Assembly (NCBI RefSeq): GCF_901538355.1 | Contig: NZ_LR593887.1 | Coordinates: 1,960,920 to 2,024,919 of the forward strand | Length of the DNA: 64,000 nt | Reading direction: 5' to 3' | From: Tuwongella immobilis | GTDB taxonomy: Bacteria; Planctomycetota; Planctomycetia; Gemmatales; Gemmataceae | Shown: piece by piece, positions 9,445 to 17,184 of the stretch | How positions within the stretch are numbered: the stretch's first letter is position 1 | Layout: each line of letters starts with the position of its first letter | Program-made: the position numbers and the translations under genes | The notes under the pieces: model-generated | The model's input: the letters and a program-made list of their open reading frames with translations, nothing else | Database searches by the model: none | Told to the model about the DNA's origin: nothing

Positions 9445-10793
9445 TGAGTGAAGAGTTCAGCGGGCGGATCATTCTCAGCGCCGGCCCAGCTTCGAGGATC
9501 GCAACAAAGGCACCAAACTCTGCCGACGGGGAACCGCTTTGGGCGACCGACACCAGCACGCTTTACATCTGCCAAGGAGGGAAAGCGATTCAGATCAGCC
9601 CGAGTGGCGGACTCGCAACCGTCGCAGTCGCGTCGGCTGGCGGGCTGTCGGGCGACGGCGACACGACGCCTCTGCGAATCAACTCAGCCAACATGCCTGA
9701 TAATCCGGAGCCAGACGCCGCTGCGTATCTGGCGATCCTTGGCGGTGATGGTGCCGACGTGGAGCGGTGCAAGATTGGAGATATGCTATCGTCCGTTGTG
9801 TCCGGAGGCGTAACGATCAGCAGCGCGGGAGCAGCGACTGTGACGGCAATTCGCGGCGTCAACATCTCTGCAGCAACGCCAGCAACGAATCAAGTGCTCA
9901 CCTACAACGGCACCGTCTGGACCCCAGCCGCGCTGCCTGCCAGCCCACCACCGCCGCCAGCCGTCGACGTCGGCAACATCCCCGGCCCGCTTCGGATCGG
10001 TTCATTTCAGACGGTGAGCTTCACATCCAATTCAACGATTAGTGTTGGAAGCACAACGACTCATTTGGACCTAAGCAACACGTCGGGCAGCACGCGGCAA
10101 GTGCTCGGTTTCACCGGGGGCGACACGGGCCGTGTTTTGTATGTGACCGTGACCGGAAGCTCAATCACCTTGCGGAAAGACAGCTCTTCTGCGAGCGTCG
10201 GCAATCGCATCAACGCGCCAGGGTCTGGTTCTGACATCGATCTAGTAACGCTCAATTTCGGCGAGACGGCAACATTCGTTTATCGCGGATCTTCTGGCTC
10301 CGGTTATTGGGAGTATTCGGCGAACTCGCCTTTGTCTGTTCCAATCGAGCGAGTCTCCAATCGTGGAGCATTGGCGTCGCTGAATTCGGTCACTTCGAAT
10401 TTGCTCAATCTGACCACCGACACCACCACCGGCAGCTATTCCGTAGCGTCGGGCACGTTCACCGCCACCGGCCGCGAGTTCACCAATCTGGTGGCAGGGA
10501 CATATCTGCTGTTGGTCGAGGCGGATGTTGGGATCGGGATCAGCGCTGGACCAGATGCGGAGATTCAGTGTGAACTGTGGAACTCGACAGCAGGCAGTGC
10601 AATCGCCACTCGCTCCATGAACAAGGGCTTCGGCACGGCTGCGGTGGCCGGTCGGCACAGCTTCTTTGTGCTGTTCACGCTCAGCGCGACTTCGACGGTC
10701 CAGCTCCGGGCTCGGCGGCTATCCAGCGGATCGCCAACGTGGAGCTTTTCAAATCTCAGCGGCATTGTGATGACCTACATCCGAATTGGCTGA
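9444..10793 (+). CDS. fibre-like protein with C1q/TNF-like C-terminal domain
   Basis: 449 residues, ATG overlapping the preceding stop codon. The N-terminus (FSGRIILSAGPAS, then EPLWATDTSTLYICQG) is the short beta-hairpin adapter often found on phage tail fibre and hyaluronidase-like proteins. A proline bridge (PPPPP, ~170) separates it from a Ser/Thr/Gly-rich shaft. The last ~130 residues (SLNSVTSNLLNLTT through GIVMTYIRIG) have the alternating strands of a C1q/TNF-like trimeric head. This is probably the receptor-binding tip paired with the repeat-ladder protein upstream. The C1q-like call is by strand pattern only. Confidence 0.6.
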   Translation: MSEEFSGRIILSAGPASRIATKAPNSADGEPLWATDTSTLYICQGGKAIQISPSGGLATVAVASAGGLSGDGDTTPLRINSANMPDNPEPDAAAYLAILGGDGADVERCKIGDMLSSVVSGGVTISSAGAATVTAIRGVNISAATPATNQVLTYNGTVWTPAALPASPPPPPAVDVGNIPGPLRIGSFQTVSFTSNSTISVGSTTTHLDLSNTSGSTRQVLGFTGGDTGRVLYVTVTGSSITLRKDSSSASVGNRINAPGSGSDIDLVTLNFGETATFVYRGSSGSGYWEYSANSPLSVPIERVSNRGALASLNSVTSNLLNLTTDTTTGSYSVASGTFTATGREFTNLVAGTYLLLVEADVGIGISAGPDAEIQCELWNSTAGSAIATRSMNKGFGTAAVAGRHSFFVLFTLSATSTVQLRARRLSSGSPTWSFSNLSGIVMTYIRIG

Positions 10794-10817
10794 TTCTGTA
10801 TCGCCGAATCCCATTTC

Positions 10818-10875
10818 CCCTCGGCAGGAACAATCCAACGTCTTGACCATGCGAGACGCTGATTCCTGTCGAGGG
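10818..10875 (+). promoter_or_regulatory. hairpin that sequesters the ribosome site of the next gene
   Basis: CCCTCGGCAGGAA (10818-10830) pairs with TTCCTGTCGAGGG (10863-10875), 13 pairs with one G-U. An inner CGTCT/AGACG stem (10839-10843 with 10854-10858) sits in the loop. The 3' arm contains GAGGG, the ribosome site for ATG 10882. No T-run follows, so translational control is as likely as termination. Confidence 0.55.
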
Positions 10876-10881
10876 TAACCC

Positions 10882-11571
10882 ATGCGAATAATGCTGACCG
10901 TCCTCTCTCTGTGCGTCCTGCACATCCCCGCACGCGCTGACCCGATGATCTCCCTGCCTCCGGCGCTCACTGCTCAGCCGGGTCGCTTGCTCCGCGTCAC
11001 CGCCGAGACCGAAGGCAAACTCGTGCGGTGGGTGGTAACCGGCGAGGCCGATTTGATCCCGCTGAATGAAAGCGGCAAGTCCGCCATCTTCTCGGCGGCG
11101 GTGCCCGGTGTGTTCAAGGTGATCGCATACACGGCCAAGGGTGACATCCCCTCTGAGCCCGCTGTCTGCGTCGTGACCGTGGGCAATCCGACTCCACCGG
11201 CGCCCCCGACTCCACCCATACCAGTGCCGCCGGCTGACCCGTTGGCCGCCGAGCTGCGGGCATTGCTCGCGGCGGACAGCTCTCCGGAGAAGGGCAAGCA
11301 CGTCGAATCCCTTTGCGAACTGTACCGGCAGGCCCAACTCACCGCTGACGATCCTGCGGTTGGAACCGCTGGGGCACTGGCCGAGATCTTGAAGCGTTCC
11401 AGCGCGGCACTGGTGCCGCCGGGAGTCATTCCAGGGGTGCGAAAGCGAGTGTCGGAAGTGCTGAACGAATCGCTCCCCCGCGATGCTGGTGAGCGTCTCA
11501 CCGTGGAAAGCAGGCAGCGTGCGAAGGCCACATTTGCACGCATCCAAAAGGCTCTTTGCGAGGCTCAATAA
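10882..11571 (+). CDS. secreted Ig-like phage protein of unknown function
   Basis: 229 residues with a Sec signal peptide (MRIMLTVLSLCVLHIPARA, cut predicted after ARA). Residues ~25-95 form a beta-sandwich-like segment (SLPPALTAQPGRLLRVTAE to VCVVTVG). A proline-rich hinge (PPAPPTPPIPVPP) and a ~115-residue helical C-terminal domain follow. It opens a three-gene group with a papain-like protease and a holin-like protein, the stop and next ATG overlapping by one base. A role in the envelope at lysis or in superinfection exclusion is possible. No enzyme motif is present. Its ribosome site lies in a hairpin (10818-10875). Confidence 0.55.
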   Translation: MRIMLTVLSLCVLHIPARADPMISLPPALTAQPGRLLRVTAETEGKLVRWVVTGEADLIPLNESGKSAIFSAAVPGVFKVIAYTAKGDIPSEPAVCVVTVGNPTPPAPPTPPIPVPPADPLAAELRALLAADSSPEKGKHVESLCELYRQAQLTADDPAVGTAGALAEILKRSSAALVPPGVIPGVRKRVSEVLNESLPRDAGERLTVESRQRAKATFARIQKALCEAQ

Positions 11572-12626
11572 TGGCCAGGTGGTTCAAGATTTTTGCAGCG
11601 ATCCTGGGAGCATTGGCGACGGCATTGGCAGCATTCGTGCTGACCGTTGCTCCAGTGCCAGATCCCGAGATCGCTGTGCCAGGTGCATTCGGTTGGGTCG
11701 CTGACCCTGATGCCGTCGCCGAGGTGGCGAAGGCGCAACCATCGCCCACCATCGCCCAGACTCCGGCGGGTGGCGTTCCCGTCGAGTCGCTCCCAGACCA
11801 TGCGTATCTCTGGGAGTTGGAACGCAACGTGACGGGGCAGAATCCCCCGCCACAGAATCAAAAATCGGTTGGCTCGTGCGTATCCTTCGGGACCGCCCGT
11901 GCAATCGAGCGGACATTGGCTGGGCAACGGCAGGGGGCGCCTCCTGTCCGGCTCGTCGAGGAAGTCATCTACGGTGGCAGCCGTGTCGAGATCGGTGGCG
12001 GTCGAATCAGTGGCGATGGCAGCATCGGCGCTTGGGCCGCTGAGTTCGTCAAGCAGTACGGCGTCTTGGAGCGCGCCGCTTACCCCGGCTACGATCTGCG
12101 ATCGTACTCCGAATCGCTCTGCCGTGACTTTGGCCGGCTTGGTGTGCCCGACCCGCTGGAACCCACCGTTCGACGCTTCCCGGTTAAGTCGATCACCCAG
12201 GTGACGACATGGGATCAGGCCAAGCAAGCGCTGGCCAGCCGCTACGGCATCGCCATCAGCAGCAGCCAGGGGTTCCAGATGCAGCGAGATTCTCGCGGTG
12301 TCTGCGGGCCGTTTGGCCGCTGGATGCACTGCATGTGCTTGGATGGATACCATCGGGACGCGGACGGAACCGAGTACGGTCACATCGAGAACAGTTGGGG
12401 AGCCGATGCCCATCGTGGCCCGGTCGGGTGGGGCAACCCATCCACGGCAGGCTTCTGGGCCCGCGCTGATGTCATCGACAAGATGCTTCGCCAGGGCGAT
12501 TCCTGGGCATTCAGCGATGTCCAGGGGTTCCCGGCTCGCCTCGACTGGCTACTGATCAACCCCAAGGAGCGTGCATATGCCGCTGTTTCCAAGGCTACGG
12601 AACCGCATCATCACTCGAATCGTTGA
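11571..12626 (+). CDS. papain-like (C1-type) cysteine protease, membrane-anchored or exported
   Basis: 351 residues from ATG 11571, which overlaps the preceding stop; an upstream TTG is less likely. Residues ~5-30 are a hydrophobic signal or anchor. The catalytic set of clan CA peptidases is visible: Q97 and C103 in QNQKSVGSCVSFG, H253 in the segment before CLDGYH, and N274 in HIENSWG. The spacing and the NSWG ending match family C1. In this phage it stands between a secreted protein and a holin-like protein, where an endolysin would be expected; no muramidase or amidase is seen in the window. It could cleave envelope proteins or a peptide cross-link. The peptidase fold is secure; the substrate is not. 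Confidence 0.75.
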   Translation: MARWFKIFAAILGALATALAAFVLTVAPVPDPEIAVPGAFGWVADPDAVAEVAKAQPSPTIAQTPAGGVPVESLPDHAYLWELERNVTGQNPPPQNQKSVGSCVSFGTARAIERTLAGQRQGAPPVRLVEEVIYGGSRVEIGGGRISGDGSIGAWAAEFVKQYGVLERAAYPGYDLRSYSESLCRDFGRLGVPDPLEPTVRRFPVKSITQVTTWDQAKQALASRYGIAISSSQGFQMQRDSRGVCGPFGRWMHCMCLDGYHRDADGTEYGHIENSWGADAHRGPVGWGNPSTAGFWARADVIDKMLRQGDSWAFSDVQGFPARLDWLLINPKERAYAAVSKATEPHHHSNR

Positions 12627-12636
12627 GGTAATCGGG

Positions 12637-13323
12637 ATGAACTTTCTCAGTGGCTACAAGACCTACATCGCCGCTCTGGGACTCGCCGGGCTGGCCCTGT
12701 ACCAACTCAGCCAGGCCCAATTCGAGCTGGCGATGCAATCGTTCCTTGCGGCTCTTGCGGCTGCCGGTTTGCGTGACGCGGTGGCGAAATCGACCCCGCC
12801 CACGCAGCCCACGAACCCGCCCAGCTCGCCGAGCGACCCCAACAAAGAGACGATGATTCTCCCCATCCACCCCGTGACGAAGCTGGGTGTCGCGGCAATC
12901 GCGGTGCTAATCCTCGGTGGTCAGGCAATGGCCAGTGACCCGGCCACCCGGGCCAAGGTGGCACTCGCTCTCGCCCAAGCCCAGGCGAGTTGCAGCGTCG
13001 AGGCGATTGAGGCCAAGCCCATGACCTACACCGAAGCACGAGCGGAGGCCATCCGTCAGAACGTACCACTGATTGTCTGGGTGGGCCAACCTGCCCAGCC
13101 GATGAGCGGTGCGGTGAGTGTGGCGGTGGATCAATTCGATGGGGCGGATGGCAAAGCTGTTGTAATCGGCAAGCCCGATGCTGGCGACCTCATGCGATTC
13201 CGGACCATCTCCGGGGTGCCGTCAGCAGCGGCAGTAGCTCTCCAACTGGACTGCCCCATCCCGACCAGCGCGGCAATCATCGGTGGGGCGGTGCAATTCT
13301 GCCCGACCTGCCCGCGACGATAA
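12637..13323 (+). CDS. holin-like N-terminus joined to an exported thioredoxin-like domain
   Basis: 228 residues from ATG 12637 (GAGG at 12624-12628). Residues ~1-50 resemble a short phage holin: a GYKTYI entry, one membrane helix, and a helical LAALAAAGLRDAVAK segment. A Pro/Ser/Thr linker follows. A second hydrophobic segment (KLGVAAIAVLILGGQAMA) at ~82-100 reads as a signal peptide with cut site after AMA. An in-frame ATG at 12853 with AAAGAG upstream could start it separately. The remaining ~125 residues have a thioredoxin-like strand pattern (VPLIVWVGQP, TISGVPSAAAVAL) but no CxxC. It ends the lysis-like group and is followed by a strong hairpin. Confidence 0.5.
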   Translation: MNFLSGYKTYIAALGLAGLALYQLSQAQFELAMQSFLAALAAAGLRDAVAKSTPPTQPTNPPSSPSDPNKETMILPIHPVTKLGVAAIAVLILGGQAMASDPATRAKVALALAQAQASCSVEAIEAKPMTYTEARAEAIRQNVPLIVWVGQPAQPMSGAVSVAVDQFDGADGKAVVIGKPDAGDLMRFRTISGVPSAAAVALQLDCPIPTSAAIIGGAVQFCPTCPRR

Positions 13324-13349
13324 TCAGCGTTCGATGATCCGAAATCTCA

Positions 13350-13390
13350 AACTGCTCGCTGTGACTCTCGACGAGTCGCAGCGAGCAGTT
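13350..13390 (+). terminator. long hairpin closing the fibre/lysis transcript
   Basis: An 18-base stem, AACTGCTCGCTGTGACTC (13350-13367) with GAGTCGCAGCGAGCAGTT (13373-13390), pairs throughout with one wobble pair and a 5-base loop. Only a weak T stretch follows. It may act in both directions. Confidence 0.65.
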
Positions 13391-13462
13391 GCGTTTCGAT
13401 AATCGGCAATCCCAAATGGTCGTTTGGCGGATCTGGGCAGTCGCAAGTGGATGACAATTTTA

Positions 13463-13490
13463 TTGACACCGTTCCGATGAGATGTACGAT
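13463..13490 (+). promoter_or_regulatory. sigma-70-type promoter for the accessory genes
   Basis: TTGACA (13463-13468) and TACGAT (13485-13490) are spaced 16 bases apart, about 120 bases before the gene at 13612. It follows the terminator of the upstream operon, which suggests that the two accessory genes are transcribed on their own in the lysogen. Confidence 0.5.
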
Positions 13491-13611
13491 GACACGAGCG
13501 ATCTGCATTCAGGGGTTCGCAGGATTGTCAATCTCTCTTGGACTGGCTGGAATTCGAGACCGAACTTGACAGAATGGTTTCTGGAAAAAATGGAATTGTG
13601 AGGTTTCCAGG

Positions 13612-13920
13612 ATGCAGCAATTGCACGGGCCACTATTTTTTATCTTGACCTGGGATGAATCAGGCCGCCAACAGGCCGTGGGGCATTGCACCAACAATCA
13701 GCCATCGCTGTATATTTTCACCGACCAATCGCGGGCCGAGAGTTATCAGCAATTGCTGTCGATACCACACTTTTTCGTTCGTAGCGGGCGACCGGGTGAC
13801 ATGCGTAGCTTCGCTGAGGTGCTTCTCGTGTCGTCGGACTTTACCCATGTCGTCATCGACAATGATCCGAATTTCCAGCTGACACTCTCCGAGTTCATCA
13901 ACAGGCTGCCAACTTTGTAA
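13612..13920 (+). CDS. small accessory protein, SseB-like pattern
   Basis: 102 residues, ATG start preceded by AGG. The pattern (strand, SLYIFTDQSRAESYQQ, then a helix and a late strand FTHVVIDNDP) resembles the N-terminal domain of SseB-like proteins, in which a value is checked against tabulated data, but the match is weak. Its composition is less GC-rich than the virion genes around it, and it has its own promoter. It precedes the TIR/deoxyribosyltransferase-like gene by 115 bases of AT-rich DNA. An accessory gene of the lysogen is the best description; function unknown. Confidence 0.45.
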   Translation: MQQLHGPLFFILTWDESGRQQAVGHCTNNQPSLYIFTDQSRAESYQQLLSIPHFFVRSGRPGDMRSFAEVLLVSSDFTHVVIDNDPNFQLTLSEFINRLPTL

Positions 13921-14035
13921 AGTGTTCACTTTGAAGCATATGAATTATCTGATTTTTAATAAGCAATTAATAATATGATTTGATGTTTGGGTGGTCGATA
14001 ATTGTTCTTCGGCAAACAGTTTTAAAGGAGACATC

Positions 14036-14749
14036 GTGAACGAATCGTGCTTCGTTGTGATGGCAATTGGTGACCAGTCCTATAACGGCGAAACCGTGAC
14101 GGCTGCCAGCCTTGAAGACGATTACAGCAATGTCATCAAAGAGGCGTTGGCCCAAGCGCGTCCTGGCTTGGAGATCATCCGTTCAGATGAGTGTTCCACA
14201 CCAGGAACCATCACGACAGATATCCTTACCCGCCTTATGCACAGCACCTTCGTAGTGGTCGATATCACTTACCCAAATCCGAACGTCTTCTACGAACTAG
14301 GCATCCGACATGCATGTAAGCCGGGAACGATCCTAATTCGAGATGCCGGAGCAAAGATCAAGACACCTTTTGATGTATCCCACCAGAGATATATCGAATA
14401 TCGCAAAACTCCAGCGGGCATCAAAGAACTCGCATCGTCCCTACGAGAAACATTTGCTTGGTATCACGCTCATCCCGGAGAGCCTGACAACCATTTGCTA
14501 ATGCTCGCCAAACTGACCAAGTTCAATTTTCCGCAATACGGTCGTGAAGACCAAGACGAGATGGTGGACAACATGGCCGAATTGATGGGCATGCTAATTA
14601 CGACCCCACAAATTCTTGCAGCGAGCACTGACCAAGACATTTCTGAAGAGGAGAAAAAACAGCTTGTTTTACAGGCAATTGCAAGTGAACCTAACCAAGC
14701 AAAAAAAATCTTCAAGCTTATGTTAAGCATTGGACTCAAAAACAATTAG
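14036..14749 (+). CDS. TIR-like / nucleoside deoxyribosyltransferase-like accessory protein
   Basis: 237 residues from GTG 14036, with AAAGGAG at 14024-14030; upstream in-frame starts lack a ribosome site. The first ~130 residues are a Rossmann-like domain: FVVMAIGDQ, then an E/D-rich helix, IIRSDE, a TFVVVDIT strand and the NPNVFYELGIRHA helix. This set is typical of TIR-like and nucleoside 2-deoxyribosyltransferase-like sensors or effectors that act on nucleotides or NAD. The remaining ~100 residues are helical and charged. It is flanked by AT-rich DNA and a terminator and is not part of the virion operons. Defence against other phages is a reasonable inference; catalytic activity is unproven. 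Confidence 0.6.
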   Translation: MNESCFVVMAIGDQSYNGETVTAASLEDDYSNVIKEALAQARPGLEIIRSDECSTPGTITTDILTRLMHSTFVVVDITYPNPNVFYELGIRHACKPGTILIRDAGAKIKTPFDVSHQRYIEYRKTPAGIKELASSLRETFAWYHAHPGEPDNHLLMLAKLTKFNFPQYGREDQDEMVDNMAELMGMLITTPQILAASTDQDISEEEKKQLVLQAIASEPNQAKKIFKLMLSIGLKNN

Positions 14750-14965
14750 TATGCAAATATAAATCTATAAATTTAAATACATGTGCAGCGTCTGAGTGGT
14801 GCGATCATTCGGGTAAGAGAAATAATTAAGTGTGATATGCTTCAAGTGAGCTGGGTCATGTTGAAGGATGCGCATCCAAATCGCATCAAAGCTTACGTTT
14901 TTAAATCATACTGTATGACATATTGATTAGTATTCTGTGCTGGTAATTCCTTTCGATCGACATCG

Positions 14966-15005
14966 ATCACCTCGGCAGTCTTCGCGGCTGTCGAGGTGAT
15001 TTTGT
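14966..15005 (+). terminator. Rho-independent terminator
   Basis: ATCACCTCGGCAG (14966-14978) pairs with CTGTCGAGGTGAT (14988-15000), 13 pairs with one wobble pair and a 9-base loop, then TTTGTTT. It isolates the accessory gene at 14036 from the head operon. The 14750-14965 stretch before it is AT-rich and shows no gene. Confidence 0.75.
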
Positions 15006-15033
15006 TTCCCAAGCTGCTCATGAACAATCCGTC

Positions 15034-16155
15034 ATGAGTACCACCGATCCCACCCTGGAATTCCTCCGCCGATTCAACGACCCGAATCTCTGGGTTGTTG
15101 AGCGTTCGGTCCCGATTTTCAAGCCGCACAAGCGGTCGAAGAAGCTCCCCAACGGGCAGGTGGCTTCGATCGAGGTGACGGCTGGTGACATCCCGGAAAT
15201 TGCCCAGCAGATGGTCCAACTGGAGCGAAGCGGAACGCCCGCTCGAATCACCGAAGGCCATCTGAAACCTGATCTTCCCGAATCCATGCAGCCCGATTTG
15301 CTTGGATTCTGTCGCAGTCCACGAGTGGGTCGGTTCGGCCCACAGCAGGAATTGGCGGTCGTCGCAGACCTCTATTACCTGCGAGACAAAGCGGAGCGGG
15401 CCAAGCGGTATCCCTATCGGTCGGTGGAGTATTACCCGCCAACCAAGGAGATCCGTGGTGTCGCGCTGCTCATGCGTGATCCGCAGCTCGATATGGGAAT
15501 TATCCATTACCAATTGGAGGTCAACTCGATGACCAACACACCAGCGCCGGCACCCACCCCGACCCCGGAAGACGATGAAGCCCTCTCGCCAGCCGAGGAG
15601 AAGCTGGCGCAGAAATACTGGAAGCATTACATGAAGCAGTATGCGTGGATGGGTAAGGCAGCCGCTCACTATGAAGGTAGCGGTGGTGGTGCCCCCGCAA
15701 TGCCATCGGCGACCAACGGTGCAATGCCCGCACTGTCGGATTCGCCTCCGCCTCCAGCCACTGAAGCTGAGCGGATGCAACGTGATCAGATGGCAGTGCA
15801 GTTCCAGCGCATGCAAGCGGAGATGACCGCACTTCGCACGCAAGCCGAACGCGAAAAATGCGAACGGTTGGTCATGCAGCTTGAAGCTGAAGGGTACAAC
15901 CTTCAGCGTGCGGTCGAGGTGCAACGGCTGTTGCCATTGACCGCAGCAGAACGCACGAACCATCTTGACTATGTGCGTCAGTGCTACTCTCGCCAGCCCG
16001 TGGCATCGCCGATCCGCGTCTACAGCGGCCACGTCGAGACCCCGACCTCAACCGACAATCCCACCGAATCCCAGATGGAAGCGGCCGTGCAGTACATGCG
16101 TGACCACAGCTGCGATTGGGATGTGGCAATCTCCAAAATCATGAAGAAGGGGTAA
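15034..16155 (+). CDS. phage prohead protease/scaffold (Mu gpI-like)
   Basis: 373 residues. Residues ~1-165 have the shape of a phage protease domain (Mu gpI-like): GRFGPQQELAVVADLYY and the later strand GVALLMRDPQLDMG, before a major capsid gene cluster. The C-terminal ~210 residues are a Pro-rich linker followed by a long charged coiled coil, as expected of a scaffold. Such proteins guide capsid assembly and are then degraded. An internal ATG at 15529 with GGAGG at 15516-15520 would yield the scaffold alone, as in Mu gpZ or lambda Nu3. The catalytic residues cannot be fixed by eye. Confidence 0.6.
   Translation: MSTTDPTLEFLRRFNDPNLWVVERSVPIFKPHKRSKKLPNGQVASIEVTAGDIPEIAQQMVQLERSGTPARITEGHLKPDLPESMQPDLLGFCRSPRVGRFGPQQELAVVADLYYLRDKAERAKRYPYRSVEYYPPTKEIRGVALLMRDPQLDMGIIHYQLEVNSMTNTPAPAPTPTPEDDEALSPAEEKLAQKYWKHYMKQYAWMGKAAAHYEGSGGGAPAMPSATNGAMPALSDSPPPPATEAERMQRDQMAVQFQRMQAEMTALRTQAEREKCERLVMQLEAEGYNLQRAVEVQRLLPLTAAERTNHLDYVRQCYSRQPVASPIRVYSGHVETPTSTDNPTESQMEAAVQYMRDHSCDWDVAISKIMKKG
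15516..15531 (+). promoter_or_regulatory. internal ribosome site for a nested scaffold product
   Basis: GGAGG (15516-15520) stands 8 bases before an in-frame ATG at 15529, exactly where the protease-like domain ends and the Pro-rich scaffold begins. It predicts a second product of about 208 residues. Confidence 0.5.
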
Positions 16156-16159
16156 GCCG

Positions 16160-16768
16160 ATGGCAGTTGCAGAATTGGGAGTCTTTGGCGGCAACGGCTT
16201 TGGACGCCGAACTGCTACGGCAGGCACCGTCATCAACCACGTTGTCCCGCCTCGAAAGCGAGCCTATTCGCGGATCACCACGATGGTGTACACCGCAGCC
16301 GGAACGGCCCACACGCTCACCGTGCTGCGTCCTCTGGGCTCAACGGTACTGTCGGCGGATGCCAGCGCATCCCAAGCGGTGGTCAACGTCCAGGCCAACC
16401 CCGGCCCGGCAGGCAATGCTCTGGCCGCCAACGATTGGGTCATTATCCAGCGCCCCGATGGCACACTGGTGGTGGACACCGTCAGCAGCATCACTGGCAC
16501 TGCGATCACGCTGGCGACGAGCTTGGCTGCCGCCGTGCCAGCGGGTTCCCAACTGTGGATGATGGGCGTGGCTGCGGACACCGATCCCCGCACCGGAGCC
16601 GGTCACCCGCAATACAGCGCCCCCGCTTCGGTCACGACGCGCTACAGCGACGACCTGATCGGCGTGGTGGCCAGCATCGGCAACAACGAGCCGCTGCTCG
16701 TGCAATCCAACAACGCCGTGGCGGCGGGCACCCTGGAGCAGGTGAGCTACCTGCACAGCATCAAGTAA
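16160..16768 (+). CDS. phage head-region protein, decoration/structural candidate
   Basis: 202 residues, ATG 16160, five bases after the scaffold gene. The first ~25 residues are Gly-rich; the rest is a beta-rich sequence of alternating strands (ITTMVYTAAGTAHTLTVLRP, VIIQRPDGTLVVDTVSSI) without an enzyme motif. Genes at this site between scaffold and capsid commonly encode head decoration or fibre proteins. It is followed by a DUF2190-type gene after 11 bases. The family is not recognised; the structural role is inferred. Confidence 0.5.
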   Translation: MAVAELGVFGGNGFGRRTATAGTVINHVVPPRKRAYSRITTMVYTAAGTAHTLTVLRPLGSTVLSADASASQAVVNVQANPGPAGNALAANDWVIIQRPDGTLVVDTVSSITGTAITLATSLAAAVPAGSQLWMMGVAADTDPRTGAGHPQYSAPASVTTRYSDDLIGVVASIGNNEPLLVQSNNAVAAGTLEQVSYLHSIK

Positions 16769-16779
16769 GGAGGTGGCAA

Positions 16780-17178
16780 GTGGCTCATACTCGTGTTGCG
16801 GGCGGCGACATCTATCCCGCTCGGTTTGTGCGGCTCGACCCCAGCGCCGATGGGAAAGTGCTCGCTGCCGGGGCAGGCGGATTGGTCTGGGGCATCTCCC
16901 AGCCAGGCACCCGCATGCCGCCTTTCGATGGCCTGGATGACGGCAAAGCGGCAATCGCGGGCGAAAATGTCCGCGTGTTCGGCCCGGGCGAAGACCAGCG
17001 GTGCATGCTCGAAATCGGAGCCGATGTCACGCGCGGTCAATTGCTGAAGTCCGACACCAACAGCAAGGGTGTCCCGGTTTCGGCCAACAACGATGTCTAT
17101 GGCGCGGTCGCGCTGGCCAGCGGAAAAGCTGGCGATCTGATCGAGGTTGAGATCCGCATCGGCTACTACGGAGCGTAA
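16780..17178 (+). CDS. DUF2190-type capsid-associated protein
   Basis: 132 residues from GTG 16780 with AAGGAGGT at 16767-16774. It is the compact beta-barrel-like pattern of the DUF2190 (capsid cement) family: AGGDIYPARFVRLD, an AGAGGLVWGIS turn, GENVRVFGPGEDQRCMLEIG, and an ending DLIEVEIRIGYYGA. Such proteins sit on the outside of the capsid and stabilise it. It precedes the major capsid gene by six bases, which fits. The call rests on the pattern and position. Confidence 0.65.
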   Translation: MAHTRVAGGDIYPARFVRLDPSADGKVLAAGAGGLVWGISQPGTRMPPFDGLDDGKAAIAGENVRVFGPGEDQRCMLEIGADVTRGQLLKSDTNSKGVPVSANNDVYGAVALASGKAGDLIEVEIRIGYYGA

Positions 17179-17184
17179 TCCCAC

